A DNA stretch of 47,312 nt from the NCBI GenBank assembly GCA_937891765.1, contig CALAGQ010000093.1, forward strand, positions 1-47,312. Reading direction: 5' to 3'. The DNA comes from an uncultured Nitrospina sp. (GTDB lineage Bacteria; Nitrospinota; Nitrospinia; Nitrospinales; VA-1). Shown in pieces: positions 12,299 through 19,866 of the stretch (position 1 is its first letter; every line of letters starts with the position of its first letter). The notes under the pieces are model-generated. The model had not been told where the DNA came from, ran no database searches, and worked only from the letters and a program-made list of their open reading frames with translations. Position numbers and translations under genes: made by a program.

Positions 12299-13062
12299 AG
12301 TTTTTGGAAACAAATAATGAGTTGTAGGGGGGAAATTGGCGTTCAATATATAAAAGAAGAGCCCTAAAAGCAACATCAAAAATTTGAAGCGAGATCAAAG
12401 TTCCCAAACCGCAGCATTAACAAAAGTTTTCAAAGCAGATTTTTTACAGACTCGCCTAATTAAAAAGTCTATCCTCGAGCATTCTCTCCACACTTAATTT
12501 TTAAAGGTTAGAAACCACACTATTCCAGTAGGTTAGGGAATCAGTACTTTGTTCCAAGTTACATAAGTTAAGAGAGTTGGTTCGCAAGTCCCTTTTGGAA
12601 AAGCTTTTTAGCCCAAATGGATTTCCAGCACGCCAATTAAAAGTTGGCCCATTTAGTTCTAATTTTTCTATCAAGCCCTCTGTGCGCTCTCCATTATGCC
12701 AAGTTGGAAATAGTAGCCACATTCCAGGTTGAGAGCCGCTGGAGCTTTCCCGGTGGTGATTTTTAAGTTTTGTAAGGGGTACGATAACCCCAAGTTTCTA
12801 GTTTAGACTCTCCCCAGCAAATTAATAACGAGTTTGTCCCTTATTATATGAAGAGGCTGGGCATGGATTTTTTTATTGAAAGGAGGCTGAAATGGAAAAT
12901 GTTAAATGACTTGTTGCAGAACCCAACCCAACATATTTAGAACATAAAAATGACCAGTGCTTGAGAGAGGGAGATCTGATACTAGGCGGAATTATAATGA
13001 CCTAGATGGTACAAACATTGGATGACTTCGGAAATATCCTAACAGGTCATTCGAAAACAAAT
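12299..13062. other. Gene-poor gap upstream of dnaA, candidate origin region
   Basis: About 760 nt with no convincing gene. It is AT-rich and contains a hairpin GGGGT-ACGATA-ACCCC at 12776-12791 and possible gene remains at 12892-13062. Genes to the left run leftward and genes from 14 kb to 35.9 kb run rightward, which is the pattern expected around an origin. I found no canonical TTATCCACA box here, so the origin call rests on context only. Confidence 0.4.
12892..13062 (+). pseudogene. Possible remnant of a small gene (two in-frame stops)
   Basis: A good ribosome binding site (AGGAGG at 12881-12886) precedes an ATG. The frame reads MENVK, then TGA, then a protein-like stretch containing LVAEPNPTYLEHKND and LREGDLILGGIIMT, then TAG at 13003-13005, then MVQTLDDFGNILTGH. 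The composition looks like a degraded coding region, but it is too short to identify. Chance remains a real possibility. Confidence 0.25.
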
Positions 13063-13509
13063 TCAGATAGAAAGGCTTGCGATGATTTCGCGAATTTGTG
13101 TGACAACGGTTTTGATATCGAGCGGCTTGGTGATGATTCCGTTCATCCCGGATTTTAGATATATTTCGTGGTCGCTGCGTTCATTATTGGCAGTCATGGC
13201 TATGATGGGGGTCGGTGGCCGGGAAGGCTGGGAAGCTTCAAATTCGCGGATTTTGTTTGTAGATTCTAAACCGTCCATTACGGGCATATGGATATCCATA
13301 AGGACCACATCAAAGGAGCTTTCCTTGAAAGCTTCGAAAGCCTGAAGGCCGTTCTCGACCGAAGTGATATCATGACCTCTTCGGGTCAATAATTTTGTTG
13401 CCAGGGCAAGGTTAACCGCCGTGTCATCGGCGAGTAGAATTTTGATAGGGGGGCCGTGGTCTTTTTTCTTAGCGTCTTCTTTTGATTTTTCATCATCCGG
13501 TTCATTCAT
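13063..13509 (-). CDS. Single-domain response regulator (CheY-like receiver)
   Basis: A 148-residue protein: a charged N-terminal tail of about 20 residues (MNEPDDEKSKEDAKKKDHG) followed by one receiver domain. The acidic pair is in ILLADDTAVN, the phosphorylated Asp in DVVLMDIHMPVMDG, the conserved Thr/Ser in IIAMTANN and the Lys in ITKPLD. The sequence style resembles receivers attached to or paired with hybrid histidine kinases. There is no output domain, so it probably acts by protein contact. No kinase is nearby. Its 5' end overlaps the start of the divergent frame at 13482. Confidence 0.88.
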   Translation of the reverse strand: MNEPDDEKSKEDAKKKDHGPPIKILLADDTAVNLALATKLLTRRGHDITSVENGLQAFEAFKESSFDVVLMDIHMPVMDGLESTNKIREFEASQPSRPPTPIIAMTANNERSDHEIYLKSGMNGIITKPLDIKTVVTQIREIIASLSI

Positions 13510-13956
13510 GGCTCCTATTATCGCCTAGCAGGGCGGATATTGTAAATTCATTTATTACACAATTAGGTAGCGGTTTAAAGCTCTTTCCAAGCAGCTATAA
13601 CGCAGCTGACAATTGGGTCTGGATGTTTGTAAATAAAGATGATGTAGATTATGGAAGGGAGGATGATTATCGCTTGCGATTTTTCCCTCCTGACGAGTTG
13701 GAAATTATCCGCAGTGCCCAGCATTTCGGTGTTGAATATCAGGATTATCGTCCGCAACCAGAATTTTATTATTTAAAGGAAGGGTGCTTGAACCTTGAGG
13801 ATATGGGGCTGACGGACCGGCAGTTGATAGCTGTCGCGTTGGTATTTAATGGAGGAATTAAAAAATCTTGCTGCGCGCACCATGAAAATCAGCAGCCAAG
13901 CCCTCTCCGATCACATCAAAGCAGGCCTCAAAAAAATGAGCCATGTTTTAGGGTAA
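13482..13956 (+). pseudogene. HTH-domain protein disrupted by an apparent frameshift
   Basis: The first frame gives an acidic, aromatic-rich protein (for example YRLRFFPPDELEIIRSAQHF) up to VALVFNGGIK. At a run of six A (13860-13865) the reading frame that makes sense shifts by one base: the other frame continues NLAARTMKISSQALSDHIK and AGLKKMSHVLG to a TAA at 13954-13956. That joined ending has the look of a helix-turn-helix of the sigma-region-4/LuxR kind, while the unshifted frame continues with a low-quality tail to 13991. The start is uncertain: the ATG at 13482 overlaps the divergent regulator gene and has no ribosome binding site. A sequencing error, a true mutation or slippage could explain it. 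Confidence 0.45.
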
Positions 13957-14024
13957 GCAAGGATTTTGCAAATTGGCACTCTCTGCGATAGTATCAAGGT
14001 TAACTTGAATTGTGCTTTAGGATT

Positions 14025-14801
14025 ATGAAAATCATCGTTTGTGTCAAACAGGTTCTGGACACTGCCGCTCAAATCCAGATTGAAAATGGAAAGGTGGTTT
14101 CCCCCGGCAGTTCTCGCATCATCAATCCCTATGATGAGTTCGCGATTGAAGAAGCTGTGCGTATTAAAGAAAAAAAATCAGATACAGAAATCACCCTTTT
14201 ATCGCTGGGGCCCGAAGGATTTAAAGATTCCATTAAAAAGGCCCTTGCCATGGGTGCGGATAAAGCCGTACATTTGATGGACGCTGAATTTGAAGGGCTG
14301 GACTCTTATGCTCTGGCCCGGGTTTTGGCGCGCAGTATAGAAAAAATTCCTTACGACTTGATTCTTTGTGGCCGACAGGCTGTGGATGGGGATAGGGCCC
14401 AGACCGGCCCGGCCTTGGCCACTTTTCTCAACATTCCTTTTGTGACTGTGGTGACTGGGATTGAGTTTTCCGATGATTTTAAAAACGCCAAAATCACCCG
14501 GCAGGTCGAAGGTGGCAGCGAAGTTCGCGAATTACCGCTTCCCTTGCTGTTGACTTGCCAGAAGGGTCTTAACGAACCTCGTCTGCCCTCGCTCAAAGGC
14601 ATAATGGCTGCTAAGAAAAAGGAAGTTTTAACGCTTTCTGCGAGTGACCTCGATGCCGAGACACTGGATATTGATGACAAGCGAATGATTGAGGAAAATC
14701 TCTGCTTGCCCCCGGAGCGAAAAAAGGGAATAATTCTGCAAGGATCAGAGATAAGCGGCGAGCTGGTTCGCTTGCTGCGTGAAGAAGAAAAAATCATTTA
14801 A
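14025..14801 (+). CDS. etfB: Electron transfer flavoprotein beta subunit
   Basis: A 258-residue subunit of the FAD/AMP-containing electron carrier that takes electrons from acyl-CoA and related dehydrogenases. The start is the ATG of MKIIVCVKQVLDTAAQIQI, with AGGA just upstream; the frame extends five codons further but those do not fit the family. Family landmarks include INPYDEFAIEEAVRIKE, LSLGPEGFKDSIKKALAMGAD and LCGRQAVDGDRAQTGPALA. A small membrane-protein frame separates it from etfA. The dehydrogenase partner is not in the window. Confidence 0.95.
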   Translation: MKIIVCVKQVLDTAAQIQIENGKVVSPGSSRIINPYDEFAIEEAVRIKEKKSDTEITLLSLGPEGFKDSIKKALAMGADKAVHLMDAEFEGLDSYALARVLARSIEKIPYDLILCGRQAVDGDRAQTGPALATFLNIPFVTVVTGIEFSDDFKNAKITRQVEGGSEVRELPLPLLLTCQKGLNEPRLPSLKGIMAAKKKEVLTLSASDLDAETLDIDDKRMIEENLCLPPERKKGIILQGSEISGELVRLLREEEKII

Positions 14802-14818
14802 TTAAAAAAGTCTATCCT

Positions 14819-14998
14819 ATGAATGAGACTCCTACCCCCGGCGGACTAAAAAGTCTGGCACAGAAATATAAAGGTCAGGTTGGCATTGGTCTCCTGGTTC
14901 TATATGTTTTTCTTCTCGGACTGGGAACCATTGGCGAAATTTGGGAGGTTGAATGGATACTGGATCTTCCTCTGTTTCGTCCACCCGGAAAATATTGA
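14819..14998 (+). CDS. Small single-helix membrane protein between etfB and etfA
   Basis: A 59-residue frame starting 17 nt after etfB. It begins MNETPTPGGLKSLAQKYKG, has one hydrophobic helix (VGIGLLVLYVFLLGLGTI, about residues 21-38) and ends in EWILDLPLFRPPGKY. The N-terminal half is polar and the helix is well defined, so it looks like a real inner-membrane microprotein. No strong ribosome binding site is visible, and I do not recognise a family. Its position suggests a role linked to the flavoprotein, perhaps membrane docking; this is inference. Confidence 0.55.
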   Translation: MNETPTPGGLKSLAQKYKGQVGIGLLVLYVFLLGLGTIGEIWEVEWILDLPLFRPPGKY

Positions 14999-15112
14999 CT
15001 GTACTGCGTTTTGAATCCCATTAAGCGCACTAATTGGGCTATGCCTAAAATGGCAGTAAAATTCATTTTATTCAGGCGTCCCTGATGCCCTTTTTTATTC
15101 CGGAGTTTTGTC

Positions 15113-16096
15113 GTGAGTGTTGACCGTGTCCTGGCCGTGGTGATCGAGCATGACCACGGAGAAACCAAACCGGTCTCGTTAGAGGTGCTGAGCGCCGCCC
15201 GCAAACTGGCCGACCAGATCTCTGGAAAGGTTGTTGCCTTTTGCTTTTGTCGTGAAGCGAATTTATCGGGCGATCTTTTTATTCGACACGGTGCCGATGA
15301 AGTGCGTTTTCTCACCCATCCCGACCTGCAACATTATATTCATGAAAATTATGTTTCCGCTTTATTGCGCGAGCTGGAAAAATCTGCATTCGATTATTTA
15401 TTGTTGCCGGCCACCAATAACGGCAAGGAATTGTCTGCCGTTCTTTCTGCCCGGTTAGGGGTAGGGGTGGCCGCCGACTGTATTTCCATTTCTGTTAACG
15501 ATGGTGATGTGGAGGCGGTTCGACCGGTTTCAGCCGGCAAGGCTCATTCCACCGTGCGCTTTACCGGAAAGAAACCGCATATCCTTTCTCTCCGGCCAAA
15601 TGTATTTCGCAATCCTCCAATTGCCCGGCAGGGTGAAATTGTTGAGGAAGCAATCCAATTGCCGGAATTTTCCCAACGGGTTCGGGAGTTGGTCAAGCAG
15701 GTGGGCTCGCAATTGGATGTTACCGAGGCCCGAATTGTGGTATCTGGCGGGCTGGGGATGCAGGGGCCGGAAAACTTCAAGCTGTTGGAGGAGCTGGCAG
15801 AAGTGCTGGGCGGGGCGGTAGGGGCCAGTCGACCTGTGGTGGATAACGGTTGGCGTGACTATTCCAACCAGGTGGGCCAGACCGGGCGAACCGTTTCCCC
15901 GGATCTTTATATCGCCTGTGGTATTTCGGGCGCGGTACAGCATCTGGCCGGAATGTCTTCCTCGCGATGCATTGTGGCCATTAACTCCGACCCCAACGCC
16001 GCCATTTTTTCCGTTGCCGATTATGGCATCGTTGGAGATGCCCTCAAGATTATTCCCGCACTGACCCGGGAATTTAAAAAAGTCCTCACTTCCTGA
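15113..16096 (+). CDS. etfA: Electron transfer flavoprotein alpha subunit
   Basis: A 327-residue subunit that binds FAD through its C-terminal domain. It starts with GTG (SVDRVLAVVIEHD), preceded by CGGAG seven bases upstream. The FAD-domain sequence is complete: VSGGLGMQGPENFKLLEELA, GASRPVVDNGWRDY, QVGQTGRTVSPDLYIACGIS, and VADYGIVGDALKIIP. Length is normal. It follows etfB and a small membrane protein and is followed eight bases later by rsmG. Confidence 0.96.
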   Translation: MSVDRVLAVVIEHDHGETKPVSLEVLSAARKLADQISGKVVAFCFCREANLSGDLFIRHGADEVRFLTHPDLQHYIHENYVSALLRELEKSAFDYLLLPATNNGKELSAVLSARLGVGVAADCISISVNDGDVEAVRPVSAGKAHSTVRFTGKKPHILSLRPNVFRNPPIARQGEIVEEAIQLPEFSQRVRELVKQVGSQLDVTEARIVVSGGLGMQGPENFKLLEELAEVLGGAVGASRPVVDNGWRDYSNQVGQTGRTVSPDLYIACGISGAVQHLAGMSSSRCIVAINSDPNAAIFSVADYGIVGDALKIIPALTREFKKVLTS

Positions 16097-16103
16097 TACC
16101 CCT

Positions 16104-16733
16104 ATGCAAGGGACAATCTTACATATTTTGCAGGACCCCCGGCTGGCTCTTGATAATGAGCCTTCCGGCCTTGTGGAGTCCCGGATTCAGCTATTTCTGG
16201 ATCTTCTGGTCAAATGGAACGACAAAATTAACCTCACCGCAGAAAAAGACCCCGAAGACATCCTCAAAAGGCATGTGTTCGACTCGTTGCAGTATTGCCG
16301 AGCCCTCAAACCTGATTTTCGGGTGATGGACATAGGCAGCGGTGCCGGTTTTCCCGGAATTCCTTTAAAAATCATTTTTCCTGAAATGCCATTGGTTTTG
16401 GTGGAAAGCCAGCGCAAGCGCTGCAGCTTTCTGGAAACTGCGATCCGAGGGCTTGAACTGGATCGGGCTGAGGTGATCAATGCCCGGGCAGAAGACCTCC
16501 CAGCTCAACAGGAGGGCCAGTTCGATGCGGTCATCTTTCGCGCTGTATCCGGAGTAGAGCCGTGCCTGACCCTGGGTGAGCGGTTTTTGGCTCCTGGAGG
16601 CAGAGTGGTCCTGAAAAAGCCCCCTGACGAAACCCTGCCCGAATCCACTCTCTCCTTACAAGAAGAAATCCCTATAACCAGCTTTCACGGATTAGTCTCC
16701 AGCCTGCTGATTTACGAGAAATGTTCCACGTGA
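16104..16733 (+). CDS. rsmG: 16S rRNA (guanine-527-N7)-methyltransferase
   Basis: A 209-residue SAM-dependent methyltransferase that modifies G527 of 16S rRNA. Landmarks: LVKWNDKINLTAEKDPEDIL, KRHVFDSL and the SAM-binding loop VMDIGSGAGFPGIPLKIIFP at residues 75-94, followed by LVESQRKRCSFLE. It ends with KCST, whose last codons and stop form a parS site. As in many bacteria it directly precedes parA and parB, but its usual partner mnmG is not upstream. Confidence 0.96.
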   Translation: MQGTILHILQDPRLALDNEPSGLVESRIQLFLDLLVKWNDKINLTAEKDPEDILKRHVFDSLQYCRALKPDFRVMDIGSGAGFPGIPLKIIFPEMPLVLVESQRKRCSFLETAIRGLELDRAEVINARAEDLPAQQEGQFDAVIFRAVSGVEPCLTLGERFLAPGGRVVLKKPPDETLPESTLSLQEEIPITSFHGLVSSLLIYEKCST

Positions 16734-16737
16734 AACA
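16722..16737. promoter_or_regulatory. parS: parS centromere site 1, overlapping the rsmG stop
   Basis: TGTTCCACGTGAAACA is a perfect match to the bacterial parS consensus bound by ParB. It includes the last codons and the TGA stop of rsmG, so the site constrains the C-terminus of that protein. parA begins 241 nt downstream. Confidence 0.97.
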
Positions 16738-16743
16738 CCATTG

Positions 16744-16759
16744 GGCGCGGGGCCGACTA
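16744..16759. repeat. Short interspersed repeat GGCGYGGGGCCRACTA, copy 1
   Basis: GGCGCGGGGCCGACTA, seven bases after parS site 1. Near-identical copies are at 32471-32486 (same strand) and 31585-31595 (reverse strand, core only). Confidence 0.45.
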
Positions 16760-16789
16760 TCAGCGGTTTATTAAGCCGAGAAAAACGAT

Positions 16790-16830
16790 TGCTCGCCAGT
16801 AAAAGTCATTGCCATTTACCTGTGGCGGTT
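16790..16830. repeat. Palindromic interspersed repeat, family R1
   Basis: Begins TTGCTCGCCAGTAAAAGTCA and runs through TTGCC and CCTGTGGCGG. It matches the intragenic copy at 35434-35479 over nearly its full length. It lies between the two parS sites. Confidence 0.65.
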
Positions 16831-16836
16831 TGCCAT

Positions 16837-16852
16837 TGTTCCACGTGGAACA
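16837..16852. promoter_or_regulatory. parS: parS centromere site 2
   Basis: TGTTCCACGTGGAACA is a perfect 16-bp palindromic parS. It lies 127 nt upstream of parA and 99 nt from site 1, so ParB loading here could also affect parAB transcription. Confidence 0.97.
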
Positions 16853-16875
16853 TCCAGTCATACCCTTTGATAGTT

Positions 16876-16901
16876 GGGTCCAGCGTCATGCTGGCGCCGA
16901 G
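16876..16901. repeat. Hairpin repeat GGGTCCAGCGTCATGCTGGC, copy 1
   Basis: GGGTCCAGC-GTCAT-GCTGGCGCCGAG. A second copy with compensating changes in the loop region lies at 40941-40966, next to the aspC stop. Confidence 0.5.
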
Positions 16902-16978
16902 AGGTCTATTTATATATTGGCAGGGGATTGAAAATATGGTAGTTTAGGGCGGTTGTCGCACTATTCCCCAGAGGTTTC

Positions 16979-17773
16979 ATGGGCAAAATCATCAGCGTTG
17001 CAAATCAAAAGGGCGGGGTGGGCAAGACCACCACAGCCATCAATCTTGCGGCGTCATTAGCCCTTTCGGGCAAAAAAGTGTTATTGATCGATATTGATCC
17101 GCAGGGCAACGCTTCCAGCGGGTTGGGGATCGCAGAAAATTCGCGGGGAATTTATGAGCTTTTGATGGGCGAGGCGAGCCAAAAGGAAGTCATTTGTTCC
17201 ACCGAAATTGAAACGCTAAAAATCATCCCGTCGCGGGTCGACCTTACGGGTGCTGAAATCGAGCTGGTCTCCATGGAAGCCCGGGAAAAAATTTTAAAGA
17301 CTGCACTCAATGGAGTGCGTGAAGAGTTTGAGTTTATAGTTATAGATTGTCCGCCTTCTTTAGGGCTTTTAACTTTGAATGCCCTAGCCGTTTCCAACTC
17401 GGTATTGATTCCGATGCAATGCGAATATTATGCGCTTCAGGGTTTGAGCCATTTGTTGAAAACTTTAAAGCTGGTAAAAAAATCTATCAACCCGGATTTA
17501 AAAGTGGAAGGTATTTTGTTGACGATGTTTGATAGCAGAACTCTGCTGGCCTCACAGGTGAAGGAGCAGGTGCAAAAATACTTCAGCGACTTCCTGCTCA
17601 AAACAATCATCCCCAGGAATGTGCGGTTGAGCGAAGCGCCCAGTCATGGCAAGCCGATCATGCTGTACGCCGGTCGCTCACGTGGCGCGGATTCTTATGT
17701 GGAGCTGGCTAAAGAAATTATTTCCCGATCTAAAACCGATGAACGAACTTCACTTTCAGGCTCAGCGGCATGA
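16979..17773 (+). CDS. parA: Chromosome-partitioning ATPase ParA (Soj)
   Basis: A 264-residue cytoplasmic ATPase that forms a nucleoid-bound gradient and moves ParB-parS complexes. It shows the deviant Walker A NQKGGVGKTTTAINLAASLA at the N-terminus, switch I DIDPQGNASSGLG and Walker B FIVIDCPPSLGLLTLNAL. It has no N-terminal HTH, so it is the short chromosomal type. Its stop overlaps the parB start by four bases (ATGA), which implies coupled translation. Two parS sites lie just upstream. Confidence 0.97.
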   Translation: MGKIISVANQKGGVGKTTTAINLAASLALSGKKVLLIDIDPQGNASSGLGIAENSRGIYELLMGEASQKEVICSTEIETLKIIPSRVDLTGAEIELVSMEAREKILKTALNGVREEFEFIVIDCPPSLGLLTLNALAVSNSVLIPMQCEYYALQGLSHLLKTLKLVKKSINPDLKVEGILLTMFDSRTLLASQVKEQVQKYFSDFLLKTIIPRNVRLSEAPSHGKPIMLYAGRSRGADSYVELAKEIISRSKTDERTSLSGSAA

Positions 17774-18642
17774 ACCGAAAAGCATTAGGTAAAGGCATTA
17801 ACGCATTGATCCCGGACTTCGAAATGGGTGTTCCGGAGTCTGATGAAAAGGGCCGGACCCATAGCGCAGAATTGCTGATCGATGAAATCTCACCCAACCG
17901 TTTTCAACCGAGAAAATATTTTGATGATGACAAGCTCGAAGAACTGGTAACGTCCATTCGCGAAAATGGAGTTCTGCAACCGGTCGTGGTGCAAAAAGCG
18001 GAAACCGGTTATGAGTTGATAGTGGGTGAAAGACGCTGGCGGGCATCAAAAAAAGCTGGACTGAAAAAAATTCCCGCGATGATTCGCGAAGTCAGCGATG
18101 ATCAGGCGCTGGAGTTGGCGATCATTGAAAATATTCATCGTCAGGATCTCAACCCCATAGAAGAGGCGGAAGCTTATGCCCGCCTTTCCGATGAGTTTGC
18201 TCTGACTCAGGAAATGATCGCTAAAAAGGTCGGCAAAAGCCGCGCTACGGTGGCCAACATTTTGCGGCTTCTCAAACTATCCAGAAATATCAAGGACGAT
18301 TTAATCTCCGGCAAGCTTTCCATGGGCCATGCCCGGGCGCTTCTAGGGTTGGACAATGCCGGACAAATGCAAGTTCTGCGTAAGGAAATTTTCAAACAGG
18401 ATCTTACAGTGCGGCAAACGGAAAGCCGGGTGAATAGGTTAAAACAACCGGCGCCGACGAAACTTGTCCCGACCCTTAAAAAAAATATTTTTATCAGGGA
18501 TCTGGAAAAGGAGCTGGAGCGCAAGCTCGGGACCAAGGTTGAGATTACTCCAGGTAAAAAAGGCGGCAAACTGGTGGTGACTTATTACTCGGACGACGAT
18601 CTGGATCGCATCCAAGATTTGATCGGCCAGCAAAAACATTAA
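17770..18642 (+). CDS. parB: Chromosome-partitioning protein ParB (Spo0J), CTPase
   Basis: A 290-residue DNA clamp that loads at parS. The N-terminal CTP-binding domain includes RFQPRKYFDD, ELVTSIRENGVLQPVVV and the GERRWRASKKAGL loop. The motif ELAIIENIHRQDLNPIEEAE follows, then the HTH that reads parS (EMIAKKVGKSRATVANILRL). A C-terminal dimerisation domain ends the protein. Its target sites at 16722 and 16837 match the standard consensus. Confidence 0.97.
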   Translation: MNRKALGKGINALIPDFEMGVPESDEKGRTHSAELLIDEISPNRFQPRKYFDDDKLEELVTSIRENGVLQPVVVQKAETGYELIVGERRWRASKKAGLKKIPAMIREVSDDQALELAIIENIHRQDLNPIEEAEAYARLSDEFALTQEMIAKKVGKSRATVANILRLLKLSRNIKDDLISGKLSMGHARALLGLDNAGQMQVLRKEIFKQDLTVRQTESRVNRLKQPAPTKLVPTLKKNIFIRDLEKELERKLGTKVEITPGKKGGKLVVTYYSDDDLDRIQDLIGQQKH

Positions 18643-18679
18643 AACGGGTAGGCGGTTTCTCATGTGGAGAGGAGAAAAT

Positions 18680-19081
18680 ATGAAAAAAGACGACACGCAA
18701 ATTAAAGCCTATATGGGCGAAGACACGGTTTTCAACGGATCGTTATCTTTTGATGGCACGGTTCGCATTGATGGCAAGTTCGAGGGTCACGTCCAAACTG
18801 ATGACACGCTGATTGTCGGGGAGACGGGACACCTTATCGCAGAAGTCTCTGCGGGAACGGTTGTCTGTATGGGTCGTATAGAGGGAACCATCGTCGCTTC
18901 CAAAAAGGTTGAGATCCATTCAAACAGCCGGGTGGTGGGAAATATTAAATCCCCCGCTTTGTACATTGAGCTGGGAGGGGTGTTGGACGGTTCCTGTGAT
19001 ATGACGGGAAAAGAAAATAAAATCATACCTCTGGTAAAAAACGAGGAAAAGAAAGCTTCGGGCCAGTCCGCGCAAGGGTGA
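18680..19081 (+). CDS. Bactofilin (short form)
   Basis: A 133-residue cytoskeletal protein that polymerises without nucleotide. The start is the ATG of MKKDDTQIKAYMGEDTVFNG, preceded by GAGGAG; an ATG six codons upstream lacks this. The bactofilin core (residues 15-110) is a beta-helix of repeated hydrophobic turns, for example GTVRIDGKFEGHVQTDDTLI and GRIEGTIVASKKVEIHSNS. It follows parB by 37 nt. In Myxococcus xanthus, bactofilins next to parAB organise ParABS, so a similar role is plausible here. Confidence 0.92.
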   Translation: MKKDDTQIKAYMGEDTVFNGSLSFDGTVRIDGKFEGHVQTDDTLIVGETGHLIAEVSAGTVVCMGRIEGTIVASKKVEIHSNSRVVGNIKSPALYIELGGVLDGSCDMTGKENKIIPLVKNEEKKASGQSAQG

Positions 19082-19155
19082 TCGAAAACCGGTCCTGCTT
19101 TTCCGAACGAAAAGTTGAGTTTTTCAAAGCTGAGAACTAAAATAAATACTCAATT

Positions 19156-19866
19156 ATGGCTGTTGTGCAACCAGAGTTAGAGGAAACGGGCAATTTGTTT
19201 GTAGTGAGCACCCCCATTGGCAACTTGGGTGATGTGACCCATCGCGCCATAGAAACCCTTGGCGCAGTTTCTTTGATAGCGGCTGAAGATACCCGCCGAA
19301 CAAGAATATTACTGAACAGGTATCAAATCCAAACTCCCCTTTCCAGTTACAACAGTTTTAACAAAATTAAAAAAGGCAGGGAGTTTGTCGAGCGGCTCAA
19401 AAAAGGCAACGACCTTGCCTTGGTTTCAGATGCCGGAACGCCCGGAATTTCTGATCCGCATTATCATTTGGTGAACAGCGCAATCGAAGAGGGGGTTTCT
19501 ATATATTCCATTCCTGGTCCTTCGGCATTACTGGCGGCATTGACTGTTTCCGGTTTGCCCATGGACCGGTTTGTTTTTGAGGGATTCCTGCCCCGGAAAA
19601 AAGGGCGCACGACGATGCTGGAGAATCTGGCGCATGAAAGACGCACAGTCGTTATATTTGAATCGCCGAACCGCATCCAAAAAACGTTGCAAGACCTCTA
19701 CCGGTTTTTTGGAGACCGCAAGGTAGCTGTCACTCGCGAGTTGACTAAAATGTATGAGGAAGTGATTCGGGGAAACCTGAAAGAACTTTCCACGCTGACA
19801 CGAACCTGGAAAGGCGAAATCACCGTGGTGATCGCCGGGTCAGACGAGAAAAAGAGGAAGAACTAA
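19156..19866 (+). CDS. rsmI: 16S rRNA (cytidine-1402-2'-O)-methyltransferase
   Basis: A 236-residue tetrapyrrole-methylase-fold enzyme that 2'-O-methylates C1402 of 16S rRNA. Landmarks: LFVVSTPIGNLGDVTHRAIE, LIAAEDTRRTRILLNRY, LVSDAGTPGISDPHYHLV, IPGPSALLAALTVSGLP, FEGFLPRKKGRT and VTRELTKMYEEVIRG. Its stop codon is immediately followed by the ATG of the MinD-like gene with no spacer, so translation is probably coupled. Confidence 0.97.
   Translation: MAVVQPELEETGNLFVVSTPIGNLGDVTHRAIETLGAVSLIAAEDTRRTRILLNRYQIQTPLSSYNSFNKIKKGREFVERLKKGNDLALVSDAGTPGISDPHYHLVNSAIEEGVSIYSIPGPSALLAALTVSGLPMDRFVFEGFLPRKKGRTTMLENLAHERRTVVIFESPNRIQKTLQDLYRFFGDRKVAVTRELTKMYEEVIRGNLKELSTLTRTWKGEITVVIAGSDEKKRKN

Noticed and set aside
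12299..12379. Longer dnaA start (27 extra codons)
   Set aside because: The extension is hydrophobic (MMLLLGLFFYIL) and does not belong to DnaA domain I, which begins at MEVKEALWKKCL.
12501..12722. A 73-residue leftward frame upstream of dnaA
   Set aside because: No ribosome binding site and no recognisable family. It is compatible with chance or with gene remains in the gap.
16741..16947. A 68-residue frame between rsmG and parA
   Set aside because: It runs through a parS site and three interspersed repeats, with no coding character.
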